The notes below the pieces were generated by a model, which saw nothing but the letters and a program-made list of their open reading frames with translations, made no database searches and was not told the origin of the DNA. Shown in pieces: positions 6,297-12,257 of a DNA stretch of 12,257 nucleotides. The stretch covers positions 1 through 12,257 of the forward strand of contig JBEKIM010000191.1 in the NCBI GenBank assembly GCA_050011755.1, in the 5' to 3' direction. Position 1 is the stretch's first letter, and each line of letters begins with the position of its first letter. The stretch is from Bog-159 sp050011755 (GTDB lineage Bacteria > Acidobacteriota > Terriglobia > Bryobacterales > Bryobacteraceae). Both the position numbers and the translations under genes were made by a program.

Positions 6297-7217
6297 ATGT
6301 TGCCATATCGGCTCGTCTACCACGAAGGTTACGACCTCCGGTTGGGAGACCATGTGTTCCCATCCCAGAAATTCCGGTATATCCATGACCGGCTGCTGCG
6401 CGACCGCTTCGCCGCGCCGGAGGATTTCGTCCGTCCGGAACCCGCCGCCGATGCGGACATTCTGGCGGTCCACGAAAAAGGTTGGGTCCAGCGTCTCAAA
6501 ACCGGCACGCTCAGCTACCAGGAGATCATGCAACTGGAAGTTCCTTACAGTCATGAACTGGTAGAGGCGTACTGGCTGGCGGCGGGTGGCAGCATGCTGG
6601 CCGCGAGCCTGGCCCTTGACGGGGGCATCGGGTTCAACGTCGGCGGCGGCTTCCATCACGCCTTCGCGGGCCACGGCGAGGGCTTTTGCGCCATCAACGA
6701 TATCGCCGTGGCCATCCGCGCCATGCAGCGCAACGGCCGCATTCAGCGCGCCATGGTGGTCGATTGCGATGTGCACCACGGCAACGGAACCGCCGGCATA
6801 TTCGCGCAGGACGCTTCGGTCTTCACGCTATCCATTCACCAGTTCAACAATTACCCCAGCGAAAAGCCGCCCTCCAGCCTCGACATTCACTTGCCCGATG
6901 GCATCGGCGACGAGGAGTATCTGCATCGCCTCGGCAACGGCTATCGCACGGCCATGAGCCTGTTTCATCCCGAACTGCTCGTCTACGTTGCGGGCGCGGA
7001 CCCTTATTGCGAGGACCAACTCGGCGGCCTTTCGCTGAGTTTCGAAGGTTTGCGCGAGCGCGACCGGCTGGTGATCTGGTCCGCGCTCCACGCACACATT
7101 CCGGTGGCCATTGTGCTGGCAGGCGGTTACGCCATGAATGTGCAGGATACCGTCACCATTCACGCCAATACCGCCCGGGTAGCGAAGGAAGTCCTCGAAA
7201 AACACGGCCCCTGGTAG
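6297..7217 (+). CDS. Histone-deacetylase-family zinc amidohydrolase (AcuC/HDAC-like)
   Basis: A 306-residue member of the arginase/deacetylase fold that removes acetyl groups from amines such as acetyl-lysine or acetylpolyamines; members also include acetoin-utilisation AcuC. The catalytic set is complete: G-G-G-F-H-H with the general-base pair H120-H121, D-C-D-V-H-H-G-N-G-T with zinc ligands D158 and H160, A-G-A-D-P with the third ligand D235, and A-G-G-Y with the transition-state tyrosine Y278. Length is normal for the bacterial group. There is no signal peptide, so it should be cytosolic, unlike the RidA protein encoded just upstream. The ATG is clear, but no good ribosome site precedes it, suggesting coupling to the upstream gene. 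Precise substrate unknown. Confidence 0.9.
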   Translation: MLPYRLVYHEGYDLRLGDHVFPSQKFRYIHDRLLRDRFAAPEDFVRPEPAADADILAVHEKGWVQRLKTGTLSYQEIMQLEVPYSHELVEAYWLAAGGSMLAASLALDGGIGFNVGGGFHHAFAGHGEGFCAINDIAVAIRAMQRNGRIQRAMVVDCDVHHGNGTAGIFAQDASVFTLSIHQFNNYPSEKPPSSLDIHLPDGIGDEEYLHRLGNGYRTAMSLFHPELLVYVAGADPYCEDQLGGLSLSFEGLRERDRLVIWSALHAHIPVAIVLAGGYAMNVQDTVTIHANTARVAKEVLEKHGPW

Positions 7218-7240
7218 CCCTGCGATTCTGGTTTCAGGGC
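7217..7240. terminator. Inverted repeat between convergent genes, weak bidirectional terminator
   Basis: GCCCTG (7217-7222) and CAGGGC (7235-7240) form a six-pair stem around a 12-base loop in the gap between two convergent stop codons; it overlaps both stops. There is no T-tract on either strand, so termination would be weak or Rho-assisted. Confidence 0.25.
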
Positions 7241-8412
7241 GAAGCTCGGTGTAGTTCCGCCTTCAGTTGCCGGTAGGCCGTTTCTTCGTAATTGGTCTTC
7301 AGCCGCTCGTGCCCCTCGCTGCCCGGACGGAAGGGCTCTCGCCGCTCGGCGCGGCCCAGCAGCGTGGCCGCTTCTTCGTCGTCGGGGTTGCTCGTGAGCA
7401 CCGTCCGGAAGTTGTCCGCCGCGGCCGGAAATTGTCCTGCCCGCCACAGCGCATATCCCAGATTGAACCGATAGTCGAGGTCCGCGCTATCCCCCTCCAG
7501 CGCCTTGCGGAAGCTCTCGATCGCGGCCGGCAGGTCGTTGCGCGTTTGGGCCGCGCCCAGGTCGTTGTAGACTTCGTTCAACGGCACACTGGCCGCCACC
7601 GTTTCGAAACATTTCGCGGCCGCCGCGTGGTCTCCCATCTGATACGTGCACAAGCCTAGAAAAAACTGCGCTTCCAGATAGTGAGGATCGCCGCGATGCA
7701 CGCGCCCCAACCATCCGGCAGCCACGCGGTAATCCTTCTTGCTCCAATATGACTTGCCCAATTGGAAACACGGCTGCGAATACGCCGCGTCAAGACGCGC
7801 CGCCTGCGTGAAGAACCGGTGCTGCTGCTCGGGATCGGCCGCCAGCAGCCCGCGGATGTAACTCTCCAGCGCATCCAGCCGCACGCGCGGCCGATCGCGC
7901 AGAAACTCTTCCTCTAACGGAGCATCCTTGGGCGATAGGGCTTTCAGTACCTGCCAGCTCAGCCGGCCCTCCAGCGTCGCCAGGTCCTCTAGGGCCCCGG
8001 TCTCTTCCATCTCGGGCCCCTGTTCAAACCGCTTCAGGTTCAAGATATGCGCGCCGATCCGCAACGTTCGATGCTGCCCGGCTGGCTCCTGAACGGTCGG
8101 CGAAAGATCATACTGGCCATACACTACCTCGGAGGCGTCCAGCGCTTCGCCCGCTTTGATGATCGAAGCCCGCGTCAACAACGCGTTTGGACGTAGCGAC
8201 AGGCGCCGGAAAGCTTCCAGGCGATCTCCCCGCTCGAGCGCCAGCACGCCCCCCGACACCAGCGATTCACGGACGGCTTCGGAAATACTCTCGCCGATCC
8301 AGTCCACATTCGTGGAATTCGATTGATTAAAAAAAGGAAGGACCAGGACGGTTTCCGCGCGCAGCAGGCAAACGGCGGAAACCATCCAGAATAAAACGAC
8401 AAGCCGCTGCAT
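7234..8412 (-). CDS. Exported TPR protein with TolB/CsgG-like N-terminal domain
   Basis: A 392-residue protein with a signal peptide (about 1-19, C-L-L-R-A). Residues 20-130 open with V-L-P-F-F-N-Q-S and continue W-I-G-E-S-I-S-E-A-V and V-V-Y-G-Q-Y, the pattern of the beta/alpha domain found in CsgG, FlgO and TolB-N-like proteins, where an N-terminal strand leads into a helix and a nucleoside-like groove. After a Glu/Leu-rich linker, residues about 180-355 contain four to five TPR units (for example F-Q-L-G-K-S-Y at 216-222, F-N-L-G-Y-A-L-W at 316-323). Such proteins usually scaffold periplasmic complexes; no catalytic residues are seen. It lies 50 bp after the small secreted gene and may be cotranscribed. 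Ribosome site weak (GGAT). Confidence 0.82.
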   Translation of the reverse strand: MQRLVVLFWMVSAVCLLRAETVLVLPFFNQSNSTNVDWIGESISEAVRESLVSGGVLALERGDRLEAFRRLSLRPNALLTRASIIKAGEALDASEVVYGQYDLSPTVQEPAGQHRTLRIGAHILNLKRFEQGPEMEETGALEDLATLEGRLSWQVLKALSPKDAPLEEEFLRDRPRVRLDALESYIRGLLAADPEQQHRFFTQAARLDAAYSQPCFQLGKSYWSKKDYRVAAGWLGRVHRGDPHYLEAQFFLGLCTYQMGDHAAAAKCFETVAASVPLNEVYNDLGAAQTRNDLPAAIESFRKALEGDSADLDYRFNLGYALWRAGQFPAAADNFRTVLTSNPDDEEAATLLGRAERREPFRPGSEGHERLKTNYEETAYRQLKAELHRASP

Positions 8413-8462
8413 CTACATCCAGTGTATCAACCGCGGCTTTCTGAGAGCTTTCGACCGCACCG

Positions 8463-8777
8463 CTAGTTCAACACCAGCTTCATATGTGTGCCGCCCACCC
8501 GGATCTCTTCGACCTTGTTCTTGCCATCGGCGTTGGCGTACGTGACGGTGGTCGACGGATACTTGTTGTCGCTGTTCTCCACCTTTACAGTCGCTTCGGT
8601 GGTTTCATGACCGTGCTTGATCAGCAGCTTCTGGTCCTGCAATTCAAATCTGTAATCGCCCGCCTTCAGTTCCGTACCGCCTACCATAGCGGCCTGAAAC
8701 AGCGTGACAGTGAACGACTTGGCACTGGCAAAGGCCATCCCGGCCATCAGACACACGAATACTAATGCCTTCTTCAT
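8463..8777 (-). CDS. Small secreted beta-rich protein, function unknown
   Basis: A 104-residue protein. The start is placed at the ATG ending at 8777, preceded by AAGGAG and followed by a clean signal peptide (M-K-K-A-L-V-F ... A-S-A, cut near residue 18-19). A longer reading would add 26 Arg-rich residues ahead of the leader and spoil it. The mature part alternates hydrophobic strands: S-F-T-V-T-L-F, G-T-E-L-K-A-G-D-Y-R-F-E-L (34-46), T-V-T-Y, V-E-E-I-R-V, M-K-L-V-L-N. The phrase G-T-x-L-K-A-G-x-Y occurs in many short acidobacterial secreted proteins, from memory of such genomes. It has no cysteine in the mature part and no catalytic motif. Likely a small periplasmic beta-sandwich. Confidence 0.8.
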   Translation of the reverse strand: MKKALVFVCLMAGMAFASAKSFTVTLFQAAMVGGTELKAGDYRFELQDQKLLIKHGHETTEATVKVENSDNKYPSTTVTYANADGKNKVEEIRVGGTHMKLVLN

Positions 8778-8794
8778 GGGGTATTTGCTCCTTA

Positions 8795-8869
8795 AAGCGT
8801 TTTCTTGGACAGCCCGCGCTCTACAAGGGGGCCGTCTAAACATAAGACGAAGCAAACGGCGAAACGCTT
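8795..8869 (-). repeat. Long-range inverted repeat in the leader of the small secreted gene
   Basis: AAGCGTTT (8795-8802) and AAACGCTT (8862-8869) are perfect 8-bp inverted copies about 59 bases apart, in the gap between miaA and the small secreted gene. The proximal arm is just upstream of the AAGGAG ribosome site. It could fold in the leader or be chance. Confidence 0.25.
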
Positions 8870-8880
8870 ACGGTTCCGTA

Positions 8881-9810
8881 TCAGCAGTTTGTCAGGAATT
8901 CGCGCACCCGTCCTACCGCTTCCCCCTGAATGCGCGGTTCCTCCCCAAAACCCCTTAGCCATTCCATCCCGAGTTCCTTGCGAAACCAGGTCATCTGGCG
9001 TTTGGCGTAATTCCTCGTGTTGCGCTGAGCATAGAAGAGCGCTTCCCGGGCGTTGAGCTCGCCGCGGAGCATCTGCACCGCCTGCCGGTAGCCGTGCGAT
9101 TCGAAGGGCTTCGCCTCCAGCGGAAATCCGCGATCGTGGATGCTTTGGACTTCTTCCAGCAGCCCGCCTTCGAACATGCGGCGGCAGCGCTCGTCCAGCC
9201 GGGTATAAAGCGCGTCGCGATCCGGCGCCAGGCCCATTTTCAGCACACGAAAGCCCTCCAGCCGGTCGCGGCCCTCGCGAAACATCTCGGTTACCGGCCG
9301 GCGCGCAAGCAAGCATACTTCCAGCGCGCGCATCACTTTCGGCACGTCGTTGGGATGGATGCGCCCGGCCGCAGCCGCGTCGTAACGTCCCAGGAGCCGA
9401 TGCAAAGATCCGGGTCGCCGGCGTTCGCGCGCGGCCAGGCGTTCGCGCAAGACGTCGTCTCGCGAGGGTCCGCGGAATAGTCCTTCAAATAATGCCCGTA
9501 AATAGAATCCAGTACCGCCGGCCACCACGGGCAGCCGCCCTCGGCTAACGATATCGGCCAGTGCTGCGCGCCCTAACCTTGCATATTCGCCGGCCGTGAA
9601 GATCTGGTCCGGATCCAGAATATCGATCAGATGGTGCGGAACGCCACGCATCTCCGCCGGCGTCAGTTTGGCGGTGCCGATGTCGAAGAATCGATAGATC
9701 TGTAATGAATCGCAGTTCACGACTTCGCCGTCGAATTCCTCCGCAACCCGCAGAGCCAATTCGCTCTTGCCGGCGCCGGTGGGGCCGGCGATCGCCACAA
9801 CTGGTTTCAA
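8881..9810 (-). CDS. miaA: tRNA dimethylallyltransferase (tRNA isopentenyltransferase)
   Basis: A 309-residue enzyme that transfers a dimethylallyl group to A37 of tRNAs reading codons that begin with U, the first step toward ms2i6A. Visible motifs are the P-loop G-P-T-G-A-G-K-S (9-16), N-C-D-S-L-Q-I-Y with the general base D34, G-G-T-G-F-Y-L-R-A-L (98-107) with the conserved T100, the swinging insert around 120-200, and R-N-T-R-N-Y-A-K-R-Q-M-T-W-F-R (263-277) near the C-terminus. The start is TTG: a TAG stop lies directly before it in frame, the next Met is only at residue 53 (after the P-loop), and AGAGG sits upstream at proper distance. Length is normal. It is divergent from the long TPR gene and followed by the small secreted gene on the same strand. 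Confidence 0.97.
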   Translation of the reverse strand: MKPVVAIAGPTGAGKSELALRVAEEFDGEVVNCDSLQIYRFFDIGTAKLTPAEMRGVPHHLIDILDPDQIFTAGEYARLGRAALADIVSRGRLPVVAGGTGFYLRALFEGLFRGPSRDDVLRERLAARERRRPGSLHRLLGRYDAAAAGRIHPNDVPKVMRALEVCLLARRPVTEMFREGRDRLEGFRVLKMGLAPDRDALYTRLDERCRRMFEGGLLEEVQSIHDRGFPLEAKPFESHGYRQAVQMLRGELNAREALFYAQRNTRNYAKRQMTWFRKELGMEWLRGFGEEPRIQGEAVGRVREFLTNC

Positions 9811-9856
9811 CTAGGACCTCTCCCGATACGTAACACATCGCTGTCATCTTTCGCCG

Positions 9857-9870
9857 TTATACAATGAAAA
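9857..9870. promoter_or_regulatory. AT-rich divergent promoter area between miaA and the TPR gene
   Basis: The 106-bp intergenic space contains one AT-rich island. On the plus strand it offers TACAAT (9860-9865, five of six consensus -10 bases) for the TPR gene; on the minus strand the same bases read TATAAC (five of six) toward miaA. No clear -35 box was found for either. The two genes probably share this opening site. Confidence 0.35.
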
Positions 9871-9877
9871 GGAACGA

Positions 9878-9905
9878 TTCGACCCTCCCAGGCATCTAGG
9901 TCGAA
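9878..9905 (+). promoter_or_regulatory. Inverted repeat in the leader of the long TPR gene
   Basis: TTCGACC (9878-9884) and GGTCGAA (9899-9905) are exact inverted copies around a 14-base spacer. The right arm touches the AAAGGAA ribosome site. It could be a leader stem that masks translation or an operator for a dimeric repressor. Seven-base arms can occur by chance. Confidence 0.3.
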
Positions 9906-9916
9906 AGGAAGCATAC

Positions 9917-11962
9917 ATGAATTTTCCCCTAAAAGCGCTTTTCTTGGCCCTCCCATTGGCTTGCCTGTCCTTCGGACAGACCCCTGCGGCACCCGCGCCG
10001 CCGGTCGATAAAGCAGCTGCTTATTATAATTTTTCGATGGGCCATCTGTACGCCGAGCTGGCCGGCGTGTACGGCAATCGCAGCGAATACGTCGTCAAGG
10101 CCATCGACTACTACAAACAGGCGCTCAAGCTGGACCCGGGAGCCAGTTTTCTCTTCGAAGAACTCACCGATTTGTACATCCAAAGCGGCAGGCTCAAGGA
10201 TGCCGTTACGGAAGCTGAGGATATCCTCAAGCGCGAGCCCAACAACCTGGATGCCCGCCGCATCCTGGGCCGTATTTATACCCGCATGATCGGCGACACC
10301 CAGCAAGGCAAGATCAATGAAGAGATGCTCCGCGCCGCCACCGAACAGTACGAAAAGATCGTAGCCAAAGACCCCAAGGACATCGAGAGTTGGCTGACCC
10401 TCGGCCGCCTCTATCGCACCGCCCGCAACTCCGTCGACGCCGAGAAGGCTTATTCACAGGCGCTGGCGATTGATGCGAACAACGAGGATGCGCTGACCGG
10501 TCTGGCCATTGTCTATTCGGACGTGGGCGATACCAAAAAGGCCATCGAAAAGCTGCAGGCAGTCACCAATAAGGACCCCAATCCGCGCACTTTGGCGGCA
10601 CTGGCAAGCGCCTACGAACAACTGCACGACAATAAGAGCGCCGCCGAGGTGTTGCGCAAAGCCCTCGATCTGGACCCGGAAAACAGCCGCGTGAAGCGCG
10701 CCCTGGCGCGTAATCTGCTGTATTCCGGCTCCGCCGGCCTCGACGAATCCCTCAAGTACTACAAGGAATTTGCCGACGACGATCCGCACGACACCGAGGC
10801 CCTCCTGCGCATGGCCGAGATTTACCGTGAGAAGCGAGATTTCGCCAAGGCGCGCGCCGCCCTTGACAAAGCCAAAGCCGCCGACCCTGAAAACCTCGAA
10901 GTTCGTTACGACGAGGTCAATCTGTTGGCGGCGGAGGGTCAGAACGACAAAGCCATCGAAGACTTGAAAGCCGTCCTCAAGGACACTGAACGCAAGAGTT
11001 ACTCGGAAACCGAGAAGGGCACGCGCGTCAATCTCCTGGAGCGTTTGGGCGAGCTTTATCGCGTCGCCCATCAAAACCAGCCCGCCATAGATACCTTCCG
11101 CCAGATCGCCGACCTCGACCCGGACTCCGGCGCCCGCGCAGCGGCGCAGATTGTGGATACCTACGACACCGCCAAAGACTTCAAGAATGCCCGTGCGGAA
11201 GCCGAAGCGGCACTCAAGAAATATCCGGACGACCGTGCGCTGAAAGGCGTGTACGCCACCGTGCTGGTGGACATGGGCAAAGTCGATCAGGGCGTTTCCG
11301 AATTGCGCGGCATGCTGAGTGGCGATCATGACCGCGAAACGCAACTGGCCATTGCCCAGCTCTATGAACGAGCCAAGCGATATGACGATATGACCAAGCC
11401 ATTGGACGCCGCCGAGAAGCTGTCGGAAACCAAGCCCGACAAAGAGGCGGTATTCTTCATGCGCGGCGCCATGTATGAGCGATTGAAGAAGTTCGACCTC
11501 TCGGAGGCCGAGTTTCGCAAGGTTCTGGATATGGACCCCGATAGCGCCGGTGCGCTCAACTATCTCGGCTACATGTTGGCCGATCGCGGGGTGCGCCTCG
11601 ACGAGGCCCAGAAGATGATCTCACGCGCGGTTGAATTGGAACCCGACAACGGCGCCTATCTGGATAGCCTCGGCTGGCTGTATTATCGCCAAAACCGCTT
11701 GGATGATGCGGAGCGCGCTTTAGTGCAGGCGCTATCGAAGAACGGCATCGGCCAGGATCCCACGGTGCACGACCATTTGGGCGACGTCTATCTGAAGCTG
11801 GGTAAGACCAAGGAAGCCATCACCCAGTGGCAGGCATCCGTGAAGGAAGCCGAAACCGACACGCAATCCGACATGGAGCCCGGCGAGTTGGCCAAGATCA
11901 ACAAGAAGCTGGAAGACGCCAAAGTGCGTTTGGCCAGGGAAACCGGCGCCGCCAAGCAATAA
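9917..11962 (+). CDS. Large exported tetratricopeptide-repeat protein
   Basis: A 681-residue protein made almost entirely of TPR helical pairs behind a signal peptide (about 1-20, ending L-S-F-G then Q). A cysteine at 16 follows P-L-A, a poor lipobox, so signal-peptidase-I export is more likely than a lipoprotein. TPR-type hairpins run from about residue 40 to 645 (A-I-D-Y-Y-K-Q-A-L-K-L-D-P at 62-74, D-A-E-K-A-Y-S-Q-A-L at 174-183, S-E-A-E-F-R-K-V-L-D-M-D-P at 529-541). The closing part carries N-Y-L-G-Y-M-L-A-D-R-G (548-558) and A-Y-L-D-S-L-G-W-L-Y-Y (580-590), a signature frequent in outer-membrane-associated TPR proteins of acidobacteria and deltaproteobacteria. It likely scaffolds envelope complexes; partner unknown. 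ATG chosen with AAAGGAA nine bases upstream. A three-hairpin array follows the stop. Confidence 0.88.
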   Translation: MNFPLKALFLALPLACLSFGQTPAAPAPPVDKAAAYYNFSMGHLYAELAGVYGNRSEYVVKAIDYYKQALKLDPGASFLFEELTDLYIQSGRLKDAVTEAEDILKREPNNLDARRILGRIYTRMIGDTQQGKINEEMLRAATEQYEKIVAKDPKDIESWLTLGRLYRTARNSVDAEKAYSQALAIDANNEDALTGLAIVYSDVGDTKKAIEKLQAVTNKDPNPRTLAALASAYEQLHDNKSAAEVLRKALDLDPENSRVKRALARNLLYSGSAGLDESLKYYKEFADDDPHDTEALLRMAEIYREKRDFAKARAALDKAKAADPENLEVRYDEVNLLAAEGQNDKAIEDLKAVLKDTERKSYSETEKGTRVNLLERLGELYRVAHQNQPAIDTFRQIADLDPDSGARAAAQIVDTYDTAKDFKNARAEAEAALKKYPDDRALKGVYATVLVDMGKVDQGVSELRGMLSGDHDRETQLAIAQLYERAKRYDDMTKPLDAAEKLSETKPDKEAVFFMRGAMYERLKKFDLSEAEFRKVLDMDPDSAGALNYLGYMLADRGVRLDEAQKMISRAVELEPDNGAYLDSLGWLYYRQNRLDDAERALVQALSKNGIGQDPTVHDHLGDVYLKLGKTKEAITQWQASVKEAETDTQSDMEPGELAKINKKLEDAKVRLARETGAAKQ

Positions 11963-11972
11963 TACCCGTGGC

Positions 11973-12035
11973 GCACGCTTCAGCGTGCTGCGGCGGACTT
12001 CAGTCCGCCGTCGGGCGGGCATTTATGCCCGCCCG
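11973..12035 (+). repeat. Tandem array of three perfect hairpins with tetraloops (REP-like)
   Basis: Three back-to-back palindromes: GCACGC/GCGTGC (11973-11988, 6 bp, loop TTCA); CGGCGGAC/GTCCGCCG (11991-12010, 8 bp, loop TTCA); CGGGCGGGCA/TGCCCGCCCG (12012-12035, 10 bp, loop TTTA). The spacers are only two and one bases. Stem length rises along the array and the loops are nearly identical, which is hard to get by chance. The modular build resembles interspersed extragenic palindromic elements. A single copy is present here, so repeat-family membership is inferred. Confidence 0.8.
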
Positions 12036-12040
12036 GTTTT
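12012..12040 (+). terminator. Rho-independent terminator of the long TPR gene
   Basis: The last hairpin of the array (10-bp G/C stem, TTTA loop) is followed by G and TTTT. It lies 50 bases after the TAA of the TPR gene. The T-tract is short but the stem is very stable, so it probably ends that transcript. Confidence 0.6.
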
Positions 12041-12144
12041 CGGTCACTTATCGAGCCCAAGAAATTTCCCCTTCCTTTCAATCGCTTGCAAGAACAATAC
12101 CCGTAGTCCTTAAATCCTCCCAGCTACCCTGAAGTCGAAAGGTA

Positions 12145-12160
12145 GGGCGCACCCGCGCCC
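12145..12160 (+). promoter_or_regulatory. Hairpin directly before the right-edge start codon
   Basis: GGGCGC, loop ACCC, GCGCCC form a six-pair G/C stem ending eight bases before the ATG at 12169, where a Shine-Dalgarno would be expected. No separate ribosome site is seen. It could limit initiation or be part of another repeat. The 12041-12144 stretch holds nothing else recognised. Confidence 0.3.
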
Positions 12161-12168
12161 GAAAATCG

Positions 12169-12257
12169 ATGAACACAGATAAATATCGGAAACTTCCCCA
12201 ACATCAGGTCGAAGCCAATCGCCAGAACGCCAAAAAATCCACTGGCCCACGCACCCC
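12169..12257 (+). CDS. N-terminus of an N-R-x-N-A-x-K-S-T-G-P-R-T family protein, cut by window end
   Basis: An ATG opens 29 complete codons that run off the right edge. The peptide starts M-N-T-D-K-Y-R-K and contains E-A-N-R-Q-N-A-K-K-S-T-G-P-R-T (15-29), with a further Pro implied. The segment N-R-x-N-A-x-K-S-T-G-P-R-T is the hallmark opening of a common family of uncharacterised proteins in acidobacteria and planctomycetes, from memory of such genomes; members usually continue with G-K and a N-A-x-K-H-G-L stretch. It is the only in-frame ATG after a TGA 39 bases upstream. The gene is too short here for standard ORF cut-offs. No ribosome site is obvious. Function unknown; the basic, conserved N-terminus may bind nucleic acid, but that is a guess. 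Confidence 0.7.
   Translation, partial: MNTDKYRKLPQHQVEANRQNAKKSTGPRT

Noticed and set aside
8778..8855. A 26-codon N-terminal extension of the small secreted protein
   Set aside because: It is Arg-rich, would bury the signal peptide and leave the AAGGAG site unused.
9950..9964. Possible lipobox (P-L-A-C) in the long TPR protein
   Set aside because: Proline at -3 and leucine at -2 fit poorly; a standard cleavage after S-F-G is more plausible. Not excluded.
10454..11344. A 296-codon minus-strand open frame inside the long TPR gene
   Set aside because: Long antisense frames are expected opposite GC-rich TPR genes; the residues are Val/Gly/Phe-rich without a motif, and the plus strand is certain.
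1..12257. tRNA genes, CRISPR arrays and insertion sequences
   Set aside because: No cloverleaf, no regularly spaced repeats and no transposase motif were seen on either strand.

Overview
The window looks like a piece of chromosome from an Acidobacteriota member, probably of the Solibacter/Bryobacter kind. The evidence is moderately high GC, many secreted proteins with short hydrophobic leaders, long TPR proteins, a tail-fibre-like secreted protein with a style common in that group, and a right-edge gene opening with an N-R-x-N-A-x-K-S-T-G-P-R-T motif. The taxon is inferred from style, not from a marker search.

Layout, left to right. (1) 1-255, plus strand: the 3' end of dtd (D-aminoacyl-tRNA deacylase). 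(2) 262-4252, minus strand: three exported amidohydrolase-superfamily paralogs in one operon, joined by two ATGA overlaps. Only the middle gene keeps the metal-binding residues; both flanking genes have lost them. (3) 4322-5620, minus strand: a secreted modular protein with a tail-fibre-like repeat. A strong intrinsic-terminator structure lies in its 5' leader. (4) 5823-7217, plus strand: a Tat-signal RidA-family protein followed 27 bp later by a histone-deacetylase-fold amidohydrolase. (5) 7234-9810, minus strand: an exported TPR protein with a TolB/CsgG-like N-terminus, a 104-residue secreted protein, and miaA, which starts at TTG. (6) 9917-11962, plus strand: a 681-residue exported TPR protein, divergent from miaA. 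(7) 11973-12040: three tandem perfect hairpins with four-base loops, the last shaped like a terminator. (8) 12169 to the window end: the first 29 codons of a further gene.

The two tRNA-related genes (dtd, miaA) are housekeeping. The rest is mostly envelope or periplasmic: seven of the ten full-length genes have a recognisable export signal. The strongest candidate for something under-described is the amidohydrolase trio, whose gene order (dead, intact, dead) and translational coupling suggest a hetero-oligomer with one catalytic and two pseudoenzyme subunits. No phage, insertion sequence, CRISPR or tRNA gene was recognised.
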